From Oscillospiraceae bacterium (lineage in GTDB: Bacteria > Bacillota > Clostridia > Oscillospirales > Ruminococcaceae), in assembly GCA_018110985.1 (NCBI GenBank), contig JAGAWT010000008.1, positions 1 through 56,211 of the forward strand: a stretch of 56,211 bases of DNA, written 5' to 3'. Both the position numbers and the translations under genes were made by a program. This document shows, one piece after another, positions 33,519 through 41,091 of the stretch (positions are counted from its first letter, which is position 1; the number at the start of each line of letters is the position of its first letter). Under the pieces are notes generated by a model. It ran no database searches. It saw only the letters and a program-made list of their open reading frames with translations, and had not been told where the DNA came from.

Positions 33519-34760
33519 ATGATATGCAAGACCTGCGGTTACCCCGTACCCGACGGTATGTCACGCTGTGCAAACTGCGGCGGGGAGGACCTTGCAGAGG
33601 AAAAACTGTCTTTAAAGGATCTGCTGACGGCGGAAAACCTTGAAATGATCGCAGCCGTCATAGGGGCGGTGCCTGTCGCACTTATGGCAGCAAGCGGCAT
33701 TATGGGGATATTCTGTGAGATAAAGTTTATAGGGCTGTTCTTCCGCATCATAAGGGCGCTCATACAGATACTTGTCACATTATGTGCGGCTGGGACAGCA
33801 GGCTATGTGGGCTTCCTTATGTACAGGGAGCGGGAAATGACAAAGCCCGGCGGCATAGCAGCCATGGCGGCGGCGGTGTTTGCCCTCCTGTCCTGTATAG
33901 GCATACTGGCGGATGTGGGTTTCCTGAAAGCCCTTTGCGTCCTCTCCCTGATATGCACTCTGGAGATGATCCCCCGTGTCATCATCAACAAAAAGGGTCT
34001 GGGCGGGAACATAGACTTAGCCGCAGACATAGCAGTATACCAAAGCTATTTCAAGGCTGCAAGGCAGGCGCAGACCGACGAACAGCTGAGACAGGCGAAC
34101 ATGGCGCAGAGATCCGACACCTCATACTTTGACGGAAAGGGCTTTGAATGTCTAGGCTACACGCTGGCGGCTTCCATACTGAGCTGTGTCACCTTCGGCA
34201 TCGCCTTCCCATGGATGTGGTGCCGTCTGCGCAGGTGGATGTATTCCCACACCGTCATAAACGGCCGAAGGCTCACCTTTACGGGTACCGGCGGACAGCT
34301 CATCGGTCTGTGGATAAAGTGGTTCCTGCTCACTATCGTGACCTTTGGCATCTACTCCCTTTTCGTATATGTGGATATGTACAAATGGGAGACAAAGCAC
34401 CTGTTCTTTGAGGATGAGCACCCGGTGAACGGTCAGGTGAACACCGGCTCCGTCTTTGACGGCAACACGCTCCAGTTTGTGGGAACAGAGCTGCTCTGCG
34501 GTCTGCTTATAGTTTTTACCTTGGGCATAGGCACCCCATGGGCTGTGGCAATGATGGAAAAGTGGAAGATGCGCCACACCGTCATAAGCGGCCTCAAGCT
34601 GGACTTCGACGGCACCGGGCTCCAGTTCCTGTGGCAGTGCATAGTCATCTTCTGCCTTACTCTTGTCACCTTCGGCATCTATTCAAGCTGGGGGATAGTT
34701 CGCATGAACAAATGGATATTCGGACATACCTTCGCTGCAGCCGGAAGATCTTACGACTAA
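33519..34760 (+). CDS. DUF898-family membrane protein with N-terminal zinc ribbon
   Basis: The 413-residue protein starts with a zinc ribbon (CKTCGYPVPDGMSRCANCGG, residues 3-22), followed by three or four membrane segments (about 40-150). Two copies of a DUF898 (YjgN-like) module follow (about 200-300 and 305-400), each with a pattern such as VTFGI(A/Y) and a WxM/K-rich loop ending in HTVI(N/S)G. The function of DUF898 is unknown. The zinc ribbon matches in type the C-terminal one of the giant protein encoded 96 bases upstream. GAGAGGGA precedes the ATG. Its TAA stop codon is duplicated by the adjoining MITE-like repeat. Confidence 0.85.
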   Translation: MICKTCGYPVPDGMSRCANCGGEDLAEEKLSLKDLLTAENLEMIAAVIGAVPVALMAASGIMGIFCEIKFIGLFFRIIRALIQILVTLCAAGTAGYVGFLMYREREMTKPGGIAAMAAAVFALLSCIGILADVGFLKALCVLSLICTLEMIPRVIINKKGLGGNIDLAADIAVYQSYFKAARQAQTDEQLRQANMAQRSDTSYFDGKGFECLGYTLAASILSCVTFGIAFPWMWCRLRRWMYSHTVINGRRLTFTGTGGQLIGLWIKWFLLTIVTFGIYSLFVYVDMYKWETKHLFFEDEHPVNGQVNTGSVFDGNTLQFVGTELLCGLLIVFTLGIGTPWAVAMMEKWKMRHTVISGLKLDFDGTGLQFLWQCIVIFCLTLVTFGIYSSWGIVRMNKWIFGHTFAAAGRSYD

Positions 34761-34863
34761 TACTAATTCTTCCTCGATGTATAGACGATCTCCAAGCCTC
34801 AAATACCTTATATTCAAGCATTTGCGGCTTGTTTCTTGTCTATACATCGGTCAGAAATTAGTA
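34761..34863 (+). repeat. MITE-like repeat, copy in DUF898 stop codon (103 bp)
   Basis: Ends are TACTAATTCTTCC and, inverted, TACTAATTTCTGACC, both continuing CGATGTATAGAC, so the 26-base terminal inverted repeats are near perfect. An inner stem (34793-34804 with 34820-34831, one mismatch) lets the whole element fold as a long hairpin. It is flanked by TAA at 34758-34760 (the stop codon) and TAA at 34864-34866. The right end contains TTGTCT, 17 bases, TAGTAT, a possible outward promoter toward the aquaporin gene. Confidence 0.92.
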
Positions 34864-34894
34864 TAAACATTAAGAAAGACTAAAGGAGGATATT

Positions 34895-35596
34895 ATGAAA
34901 AAGTATATCGCTGAATTTATAGGTACCTGCGTGCTGGTAACACTGGGCTGCGGAACTGCCATGCTGGTAGGCTGCGATGCCGTGAACGGAGGAGGCTACA
35001 TCCTCACTGCCCTGGCTTTCGGTCTTGTGATCGTGGCAATGGCTTACAGCATAGGAAATGTATCAGGATGCCACATCAACCCTGCGGTGTCTCTTGCCAT
35101 GCTCATGAACAAGTCCCTTTCACCGAAGGACTTTGTGGGCTATGTCTGCGCACAGGTGCTGGGTTCCTTTGCAGGCTCCTTCCTGCTTATGTGTGTATTT
35201 GATCTCGGCAATGTAGAGGACAAGACAGGCGGGTTCGGCTCCAACGGTCTTGCGGGAGTAAACGGCAGCTTTGTGGCAGGTCTCATAGTTGAGATAGTCC
35301 TTACCTTCATCTTCCTCATGGCTATACTTGGTGTTACATCCTCAAAGCAGAAGCACGGCTCCTTTGCAGGCGTGGTGATAGGCCTTACACTGGTGCTTGT
35401 CCACATACTCGGCATAGGCCTCACAGGTACCTCCGTAAACCCTGCAAGAAGCATAGGCCCCGCAGTAGTGGCAGCCATCAACGGCAACACCGCCGGTCTC
35501 GAATCCCTCTGGGTATTCATAGCAGGACCTCTCGCAGGCGCAGCGCTCGCACAGGTAGTCTACAGCTTTATCGAAAAGCCCGAGACCAACAAGTGA
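34895..35596 (+). CDS. AqpZ-like aquaporin (MIP family)
   Basis: The 233-residue protein has six membrane segments and two NPA boxes: HINPAVSLAM (about 61-70) and SVNPARSIGP (about 182-191). The selectivity-filter positions VHILGIGLTGTSVNPARS place His and Arg as in AqpZ water channels, rather than the smaller residues of glycerol facilitators. It should conduct water across the cell membrane. AAAGGAGG lies before ATG 34895. The MITE-like repeat 31 bases upstream may supply the promoter, since I see no other good one. Confidence 0.92.
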   Translation: MKKYIAEFIGTCVLVTLGCGTAMLVGCDAVNGGGYILTALAFGLVIVAMAYSIGNVSGCHINPAVSLAMLMNKSLSPKDFVGYVCAQVLGSFAGSFLLMCVFDLGNVEDKTGGFGSNGLAGVNGSFVAGLIVEIVLTFIFLMAILGVTSSKQKHGSFAGVVIGLTLVLVHILGIGLTGTSVNPARSIGPAVVAAINGNTAGLESLWVFIAGPLAGAALAQVVYSFIEKPETNK

Positions 35597-35654
35597 CTTC
35601 CCGCAGAAAGCTCATCTGTACACGGGATATAGAAGAACAGACAGAACAAAAAAT

Positions 35655-35691
35655 GCCCCCGCAGTCCGGTCAATATGACCGGCTGCGGGGC
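35655..35691. terminator. Terminator between the aquaporin gene and the XRE/membrane pair
   Basis: CCCCGCAG (35657-35664) with CTGCGGGG (35683-35690) and CCGGTCA (35666-35672) with TGACCGG (35676-35682) stack with one bulged T. It lies between convergent genes and can serve both. Confidence 0.8.
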
Positions 35692-35701
35692 ATATCTCAT
35701 A

Positions 35702-35878
35702 TCAGGATCTCATCACGATCATTGAGCACACAACGCCTATGGCGACAAACAGTGATCCAAGAGGCAGAGACCATCCTGAAGTGCTGTCGGCGGCGATCGA
35801 AAGGATGATAAAGACAAGGGCTGCGGCGCCCGAGATCATACCTGCTGCGGAGATCGCCTTCTTTGTTGTCTTTTTCAT
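35702..35878 (-). CDS. 58-residue membrane protein, coupled to XRE regulator
   Basis: Starting at ATG 35878, the frame encodes MKKTTKKAISAAGMISG, a hydrophobic segment (AALVFIILSIAA), SGWSLPLG and a second hydrophobic segment (SLFVAIGVVCSMIVM). Two membrane spans with a positively charged N-terminus fit a small inner-membrane protein. The ATG overlaps the TGA of the XRE gene (ATGA), so translation is coupled. Its function is unknown; it may be the partner sensed or controlled by the regulator. A terminator follows its stop codon. Confidence 0.75.
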   Translation of the reverse strand: MKKTTKKAISAAGMISGAAALVFIILSIAADSTSGWSLPLGSLFVAIGVVCSMIVMRS

Positions 35879-36393
35879 GCTTCATCCCCCTTTTTGAGGA
35901 TGACTTTTTCCTTGAATTCCCTGATCTTCTCCATTCTGCCCGTGGTGTAGAGCAGACCCATTCCCATGGTGGCAAGGGGCATACCGAAGGTGAAGCCTTT
36001 CAGGAAGCCCGTAAGGAAGTTGTCGGGGACGCTTATCTCATTGAGTATGAAATTGACGGTGAGCCCCACTATACCCAGCACAAAGTAAATGCAGACTATG
36101 CGTGCCCTCCTTTTCTCTGACTCGTTCTTGTAATCTGCTGCCATAAGCAGAGTCTCTCTGGTATCCTTGTTCATCATATCGCTTTTCCTTTCTCCGTTGA
36201 GTATTTCCCGGAGATCGACTTCATACAGATCGGAAAGCTCTATCAGTATATCAAGATCGGGCATATTGTTCCCGGTCTCCCAGCGGGAGACTGTCCTGCG
36301 GGTGACACCCAGCCGTTCGGAAAGCTGTTCCTGGGTAAAGCCCTTCTCCTTGCGGAGAGTCTGAAGAAATTTTCCGGTTTTGATCTGATCCAT
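35875..36393 (-). CDS. Membrane-anchored XRE-family regulator
   Basis: The 172-residue protein has an N-terminal HTH_3 domain (TGKFLQTLRKEKGFTQEQLS, then TRRTVSRWETGNNMPDLDIL, about residues 6-55). A charged linker and two hydrophobic segments (about 95-112 and 125-150) follow, then a cytoplasmic tail. Such proteins are common in Clostridia, usually next to small membrane proteins, and probably act at the membrane. ATG 36393 begins MDQIKTGKFLQ and has AGGAGGACG upstream. The TGA overlaps the start of the 58-residue gene. Confidence 0.88.
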   Translation of the reverse strand: MDQIKTGKFLQTLRKEKGFTQEQLSERLGVTRRTVSRWETGNNMPDLDILIELSDLYEVDLREILNGERKSDMMNKDTRETLLMAADYKNESEKRRARIVCIYFVLGIVGLTVNFILNEISVPDNFLTGFLKGFTFGMPLATMGMGLLYTTGRMEKIREFKEKVILKKGDEA

Positions 36394-36480
36394 TTTGTCG
36401 TCCTCCTGTGATCTCAGTATAAGGCAAAAGGATGGATTATGAAAGGACACGAAGCGTCCAAAAATGCCGATGTGATGGGA

Positions 36481-36505
36481 TGGGACACAACTTGTCCCAT
36501 GGGAC
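36481..36505. promoter_or_regulatory. Palindromic candidate operator upstream of XRE gene
   Basis: TGGGACA (36481-36487) is inverted by TGTCCCA (36493-36499). It overlaps a second palindrome GTCCCATGGGAC (36494-36505). They lie about 90 bases before the XRE start, where autoregulation would act. Confidence 0.5.
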
Positions 36506-36571
36506 GGAGACTGTCCTGCGGTGTCATTTCAGAAACAAATGCACCGCTGCGTCGGCAGTCCGGGACTGTTT

Positions 36572-38086
36572 TTACTCAGCGCTCACAGCCGATCTGAACG
36601 GCATAAGGGGCAGGCCGTTCCCTCCGAAGACATTCACCTCTCCCCAGTTTATCCACTGATAACGGACAGAAACGGGGGTCTCGGTCTTGTCAGATGACAG
36701 GATGACCCTGTTATCCGACAGAACAGCCTTTGCAGGATAGAAAACACCATACTCGTCCTCTATCTCAAAGCCCTTTGCATCGCCGATGCTGTGCAGCCCA
36801 ACGCCGTTCTCAGTGTCGATGGTGACATCCTTTCCCTCAAGGCGGCAGGAAACGGCACGGGGAGCGGCAGAGCAGGATCTGTCGAGCTTGCCGTAGACCT
36901 CTGCAAGAGCGCACAGCGCCAGTCTTTCTCCCACCTTTTCCTTGTGGGTCGGGTGGATGTTGTCAAATTCTCCGCAGTCCAGAGTACACACGGTAAAGGC
37001 ACGGGGCAGTGTGCGGCAGACTTTTTCCTGTGCCTCTCTTATGACAGCCCAGTTAAAACCGTTTTCGTCCTGCCGCCACTTGTGCATGGGGAGCTGTACA
37101 TCAAGGAAATACAAAGACTCATCCTGCCACAGGGCTCTCCAGTTCTTTATGAGCAGTGTCAGCAGTCTTTCGTACATTTCCGGGCGGTGGTCGTCCGATT
37201 CACCCTGATAGTAGAGAAAACCCCTTGCTCCGTAGGGAGCCACACGGCTGAGCATGGTCTTGTAAAGCCCCCCCGCCCTGAAAGGGGACTTAGGTCCGAG
37301 AGGCTCAGGATAACGGCTCTCTCCGGCATATGCCTGAGCCTCATCCCAGGTGCCGTTGGGATTTTTGGCGTAGAATTCGTTTATCTTTGGCTGCCACTGC
37401 TCCACATAGGCGTTGTATTCATCCAGCTCCCTGCAGTACTCCTCAAAGCTCTTGCCCTCCATGGCTCTGTCGCAGTCGTCGGTGTAGGCACGGAGGACAT
37501 CATCCTCTCTCAGGAGCCGTTCATCCACCCATGCGGATGCGGAGGTGCCGCCCCAGTTGCAGCCTATGATACCCACGGGAACATCAAGCTCGGTGATGAG
37601 CCGCTTTGCAAAGAAGCACGCCGCCGCAGACCAGTATTTTTCGTTTTCGCCGTCCGGCACTGCCCAGCCGCCGTTTCTCTCGTCTATGTAGAAAAACTCG
37701 TCCATATACGGGTTTTTCTTGGTGTAGTAGAAGCGTATGTCCAGATCTTTCAGTGAAGCGAGCATGGAAGCGGCATCAGCATCGTTTTGCAGCTCGAACT
37801 CCATGTTGGACTGTCCGCCCGCTATCCATACCTCTCCTGCGGCGATGTTTGAAAAGGTGATGTGCTCCGTGCCGTCATCTATTTCCATTACAAGCTCCCT
37901 GCCGCTGCTTACGGGGGGGAGCGTAACGCTCCACTCGTTGTGTACGCACTCCGTCACCGCCTCGCTCCCGCCGAAGGAAACCCTGACCCGCCTGCCGCTG
38001 TAGGTATGTCCCCACACCCTTACGGGCTTGTCACGCTGTATCACCATATTATCCGAAAAGACGGCTGCTGCCTTTAATGCTCCCAT
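36572..38086 (-). CDS. Sialate O-acetylesterase-type carbohydrate esterase (SGNH)
   Basis: The 504-residue protein has SGNH hydrolase blocks: nucleophile Ser in GGQSNME (about residue 92), GIIGCNWGGTSASAW, FLYYQGESD (about 293-301) and catalytic FDNIHPTHK (about 380-388). An N-terminal beta domain (FSDNMVIQRDKPVRVWG) precedes it, and a C-terminal beta domain ends with YQWINWGEVNVFGGNGLPLMPF. The family removes acetyl groups from sialic acid or plant hemicellulose. No signal peptide is seen, so it probably deacetylates imported oligosaccharides in the cytoplasm. It lies 9 bases after the 38096 gene, in one operon with proB. Confidence 0.9.
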   Translation of the reverse strand: MGALKAAAVFSDNMVIQRDKPVRVWGHTYSGRRVRVSFGGSEAVTECVHNEWSVTLPPVSSGRELVMEIDDGTEHITFSNIAAGEVWIAGGQSNMEFELQNDADAASMLASLKDLDIRFYYTKKNPYMDEFFYIDERNGGWAVPDGENEKYWSAAACFFAKRLITELDVPVGIIGCNWGGTSASAWVDERLLREDDVLRAYTDDCDRAMEGKSFEEYCRELDEYNAYVEQWQPKINEFYAKNPNGTWDEAQAYAGESRYPEPLGPKSPFRAGGLYKTMLSRVAPYGARGFLYYQGESDDHRPEMYERLLTLLIKNWRALWQDESLYFLDVQLPMHKWRQDENGFNWAVIREAQEKVCRTLPRAFTVCTLDCGEFDNIHPTHKEKVGERLALCALAEVYGKLDRSCSAAPRAVSCRLEGKDVTIDTENGVGLHSIGDAKGFEIEDEYGVFYPAKAVLSDNRVILSSDKTETPVSVRYQWINWGEVNVFGGNGLPLMPFRSAVSAE

Positions 38087-38095
38087 ATTATCACC

Positions 38096-38788
38096 TTACC
38101 ACATTCTGTCTGTTTCTTCTTTTCTGAGCTCTGCCGCTGCCATAATGTCGCAGACCGCCCCTGACACGGTCTTGTCCGGGATATACCCTTCCGCACTTCC
38201 TCTGTAAACTTTCAGGAATTCATCCTCAAAGGCAAAGGACTTGTATGGAAAGAAGTGAAAATGATAGGTCTCGTCCTCTTCATCATCAAGCATCCCTCTG
38301 TTGGAGAGGTGCCTTTTTTTGCTCAGCAGCTCCATATGCTCCCTGTCGGCACCCAGAAAGCCCCCGATATCATCCATGATGAAAGAGCCTGTCTTATCAC
38401 TGCCTGTCATGCGCAGGAGCCTGTCCCTTGCACTGAGGGCATCGGCACAATAAGCATCATACAGCGCCTTTTCATCAAAAAGCCTTGCCATGAGAGCCAT
38501 ATTCATGCTTTTTACACAGTCAAGGTCGGGCGTGTAAATGCTCCTGTGCTCAAACAGGCTCATATATTGGTTCTGGAGCTGAAAAGCCTCGTAGATGCTG
38601 AGTATGCCCTTTTCAAGCCCCTTTCTTGCAAGGATATATAGTTGCGAGCCCGGAGCACAGGCTGTTTTCATCAGGTGTGCCATGACATGGAGATCGTAGC
38701 GTGTGAACTGACCCGACCGAAGCATATCTTCCAGTTTTTTCTGCGAATTGTGCATGGCATGGGTGATCTTTGTCCGTGGCAGCGGCAT
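38096..38788 (-). CDS. Hypothetical helical protein in the proB operon
   Basis: I do not recognise this 230-residue protein. It is mostly helical and soluble, with MHNSQKKLEDMLRSGQFTRYDLHVMAHLMKTA near the start and a patch ETYHFHFFPYKSFAFEDEF near residues 175-195. It starts 3 bases after the proB stop, with GGGAG at 9 bases, and ends 9 bases before the esterase gene, so all three genes share a transcript. No catalytic motif is evident. Confidence 0.75.
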   Translation of the reverse strand: MPLPRTKITHAMHNSQKKLEDMLRSGQFTRYDLHVMAHLMKTACAPGSQLYILARKGLEKGILSIYEAFQLQNQYMSLFEHRSIYTPDLDCVKSMNMALMARLFDEKALYDAYCADALSARDRLLRMTGSDKTGSFIMDDIGGFLGADREHMELLSKKRHLSNRGMLDDEEDETYHFHFFPYKSFAFEDEFLKVYRGSAEGYIPDKTVSGAVCDIMAAAELRKEETDRMW

Positions 38789-38791
38789 TTA

Positions 38792-39592
38792 TTACTTCTC
38801 CCTGTTTATAAAGAGGGTGCCTGTTTTTTTGCCGTCAAAGAGGTCATACAGGTTTTCGGGACGGCGGCCGTTGATTATTGCCATGTCAAAGCCGTTCTCA
38901 AAGGCTATTTCCGCTGCATTTATCTTGGTCTGCATACCTCCGGTGCCCACCTTCGTGCCGGCATCTCCGGCAAGGGAGCGTATCTCGTCGTTTATCTCCG
39001 TTATGACGGGGATGAGCTTTGCATTCTCATCCTTGCGGGGGTCGCCGTCAAAGAAGCCGTCTATATCCGAAAGTATCACAAGAAGGTCAGCCTTTACCAT
39101 GGAGGCTACTATGGCTGCAAGAGTATCGTTCTCTCCCACTTCAAGCTCCAGCTCGTCTATGGCGATAACATCGTTTTCGTTGACTATGGGGATTATCCTG
39201 TTCTCTATCAGCTTGAAGAAGGTGTTTTCCACATTGTTCTTGCGGGGCGATTCCAGCACATACTTGGTGAGCAGCACCTGCGCCACGTTTATATTGTACT
39301 CGCCGAACATCTTGTCATAGAAGTACATGAGCTCGCACTGACCCACTGCGGAGCACGCCTGCTTGGTTATGGTGTCCCTGGGACGCTCGGAGAGCCCCAT
39401 TTTTGAAAGACCCATGGCAATGGCTCCGGAGGATACCAGCACCACCTCAAAGCCTTCGTTCTGAAGATCTGCCATTATCTTTATGAGCCTTTCCGTGCGG
39501 CGGATATTCAGCCTTCCCGTGCGGTGGTGTGTAAGTGTGGAGGAGCCGATCTTTATGACTATGCGGCGTTTTTTCTTTATATCGTATTCCAT
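38792..39592 (-). CDS. proB: Glutamate 5-kinase without PUA domain
   Basis: The 266-residue amino-acid kinase has VIKIGSSTL at the start, VSSGAIAMG (about 50-58), NENDVIAIDEL and VGTGGMQTKINAAEIA (about 214-229). It phosphorylates glutamate in the first step of proline synthesis. The PUA domain found in longer ProB proteins is missing, which is seen in many Firmicutes. No proA gene adjoins it; instead a hypothetical gene and an esterase gene follow. Confidence 0.93.
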   Translation of the reverse strand: MEYDIKKKRRIVIKIGSSTLTHHRTGRLNIRRTERLIKIMADLQNEGFEVVLVSSGAIAMGLSKMGLSERPRDTITKQACSAVGQCELMYFYDKMFGEYNINVAQVLLTKYVLESPRKNNVENTFFKLIENRIIPIVNENDVIAIDELELEVGENDTLAAIVASMVKADLLVILSDIDGFFDGDPRKDENAKLIPVITEINDEIRSLAGDAGTKVGTGGMQTKINAAEIAFENGFDMAIINGRRPENLYDLFDGKKTGTLFINREK

Positions 39593-39618
39593 TCCTATGC
39601 TCTTTTCCTATAAAATGA

Positions 39619-39638
39619 CCCCGACCCAAGGGCCGGGG
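39619..39638 (-). terminator. Terminator after rpsI
   Basis: CCCCG (39619-39623) with CGGGG (39634-39638) and CCC with GGG inside form a short GC-rich stem with one mismatch. On the minus strand it is followed by TCATTTTAT, 21 bases past the rpsI stop. Confidence 0.6.
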
Positions 39639-39658
39639 ACAGATAACAAATGTTCCTT

Positions 39659-40060
39659 TTATCTCTTGGAGAACTGAGGAGCGCGTCTTGCGGCCTTCAA
39701 GCCGTACTTCTTTCTCTCCTTCATTCTCGGGTCTCTTGTGAGGAAGCCTGCCTTCTTGAGAAGAGGACGAAGCTCGGGATCGAACACGAGAAGTGCTCTG
39801 GAGATACCGTGACGGATAGCGCCTGCCTGACCGGTAACACCGCCGCCCTGAACGTTGGCAACTATGTCGAAGCGGTCGCCTGTTGCAGTGAGCACCAGGG
39901 GCTGACGAACGATGAGCTTAAGAGTATCAAGGCCGAAATAATCGTCCATATCTCTGCCGTTGATGGTTATCTTACCGGAACCGGGCATGATCCTTACTCT
40001 TGCAACGGAGCTCTTTCTTCTGCCTGTTCCTGCGTATGCCTGTATCTTGGACTCGTACAT
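39659..40060 (-). CDS. rpsI: Ribosomal protein S9
   Basis: The 133-residue protein has the S9 pattern [12 protein letters not shown] near the start, [20 protein letters not shown] in the middle and the invariant basic end RRAPQFSKR, which reaches the P-site tRNA. It lies 16 bases after rplM in the usual order. A terminator follows. Confidence 0.98.
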   Translation of the reverse strand: MYESKIQAYAGTGRRKSSVARVRIMPGSGKITINGRDMDDYFGLDTLKLIVRQPLVLTATGDRFDIVANVQGGGVTGQAGAIRHGISRALLVFDPELRPLLKKAGFLTRDPRMKERKKYGLKAARRAPQFSKR

Positions 40061-40076
40061 TGTCTTTTACCCTCCC

Positions 40077-40505
40077 TTATATCTCGTAAACTTCGGGCTT
40101 CTGAGCCTCATGCTTGTGCTCTGCACCTGCATAGACTCTCAGGCGGGTAAGAGATGCTCTGCCCACGGTGTTGTTGGGGAGCATACCGTTTACTGCATAG
40201 GTCATAGCCTTTTCGGGATGATCCTTCATGAGCTCGGAATACTTTACTTCCTTGAGACCGCCGATCCAGCCGGTGTGCCACTTGTAGGACTTCTGCTGGA
40301 GCTTCTTTCCTGTGAGCACTGCCTCTGCGCAGTTGATGATTATTACATGATCGCCGCAATCCGCATGGGGAGCGAAAGTGGGCTTGTGCTTACCTCTGAG
40401 AAGAGTTGCAGCAGCAGCAGCAACACGACCCAGTGACTTGCCGGAGGCATCTATAACGTACCATTTACGCTCAATGTCAGCGGCCTTAGGCATATAAGTT
40501 GACAT
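40077..40505 (-). CDS. rplM: Ribosomal protein L13
   Basis: The 142-residue protein has the L13 signatures WYVIDASGKSLGRVA, GDHVIIINC and VNGMLPNNTVGRASLTRLRVYAG. ATG 40505 is chosen over ATG 40511 because AAGGAG lies 7 bases before it but only 1 base before the other. It heads the rplM-rpsI operon. The 395 bases between it and the glgA promoter contain no gene I can support. Confidence 0.97.
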   Translation of the reverse strand: MSTYMPKAADIERKWYVIDASGKSLGRVAAAAATLLRGKHKPTFAPHADCGDHVIIINCAEAVLTGKKLQQKSYKWHTGWIGGLKEVKYSELMKDHPEKAMTYAVNGMLPNNTVGRASLTRLRVYAGAEHKHEAQKPEVYEI

Positions 40506-40851
40506 GGTCATTCTCCTTTATCTGTGATATTTCAAGCAACAAAAGCTATTATACAGGCTTTTTCGGGAGTTGTCAAGGTGGTTTTCGGGGGTACAAACAA
40601 AAATATCCCCCATATTCTTTCAAAAACTCCCGAAAACTCTCAGAAACGCTCGTAAACATCAGCAAAATCGCAGAAAATCTCACAAATTTTCTCCTGCGGG
40701 ATCTGCGCCGTGTTGTGTAAAGTGCGGCGGTAAAGGGGATCGGGACACATTTCCGGTATATGTATCACTGCGGCACGGATCTATCCGCAGATCGTCTGGC
40801 ACATACTTCAATAAAAAAGCCAAATATTGGAAAGAAATTATCGGGAAATTA

Positions 40852-40880
40852 TTGAAAATCACAAAATAATATGTTATAAT
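40852..40880 (+). promoter_or_regulatory. glgA promoter
   Basis: TTGAAA (40852-40857), a 17-base spacer and TATAAT (40875-40880) lie 212 bases before the glgA start. The MITE-like copy at 40900-41002 therefore lies in the transcribed leader. Confidence 0.7.
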
Positions 40881-40899
40881 CATTAAAACGGGGCTTTTA

Positions 40900-41002
40900 T
40901 ACTAATTCTTCCTCGATGTATAGACAATCTCCAAGCCTCAAATCCCTTATATCCAAGCATTTGCGGCTTGTTTCTTGTCTATACATCGGTCAGAAATTAG
41001 TA
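40900..41002 (+). repeat. MITE-like repeat in the glgA leader (103 bp)
   Basis: This copy is nearly identical to the one at 34761-34863, with the same length and the same ends. It is flanked by TTA at 40897-40899 and TTA at 41003-41005. It is the only full copy not in a stop codon. Confidence 0.92.
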
Positions 41003-41091
41003 TTAAAAATGCACCTGTAAAATAATAAGGATCGGAGAGTTCAGACCGGGGGCTACCCTGTGGGCTGAGACTGCCGGAATCGGAGGTCTGT

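Noticed and set aside
40570-40869. Plus-strand frame between rplM and glgA
   Set aside because: No ribosome site and it runs into the glgA promoter; the composition is not protein-like.
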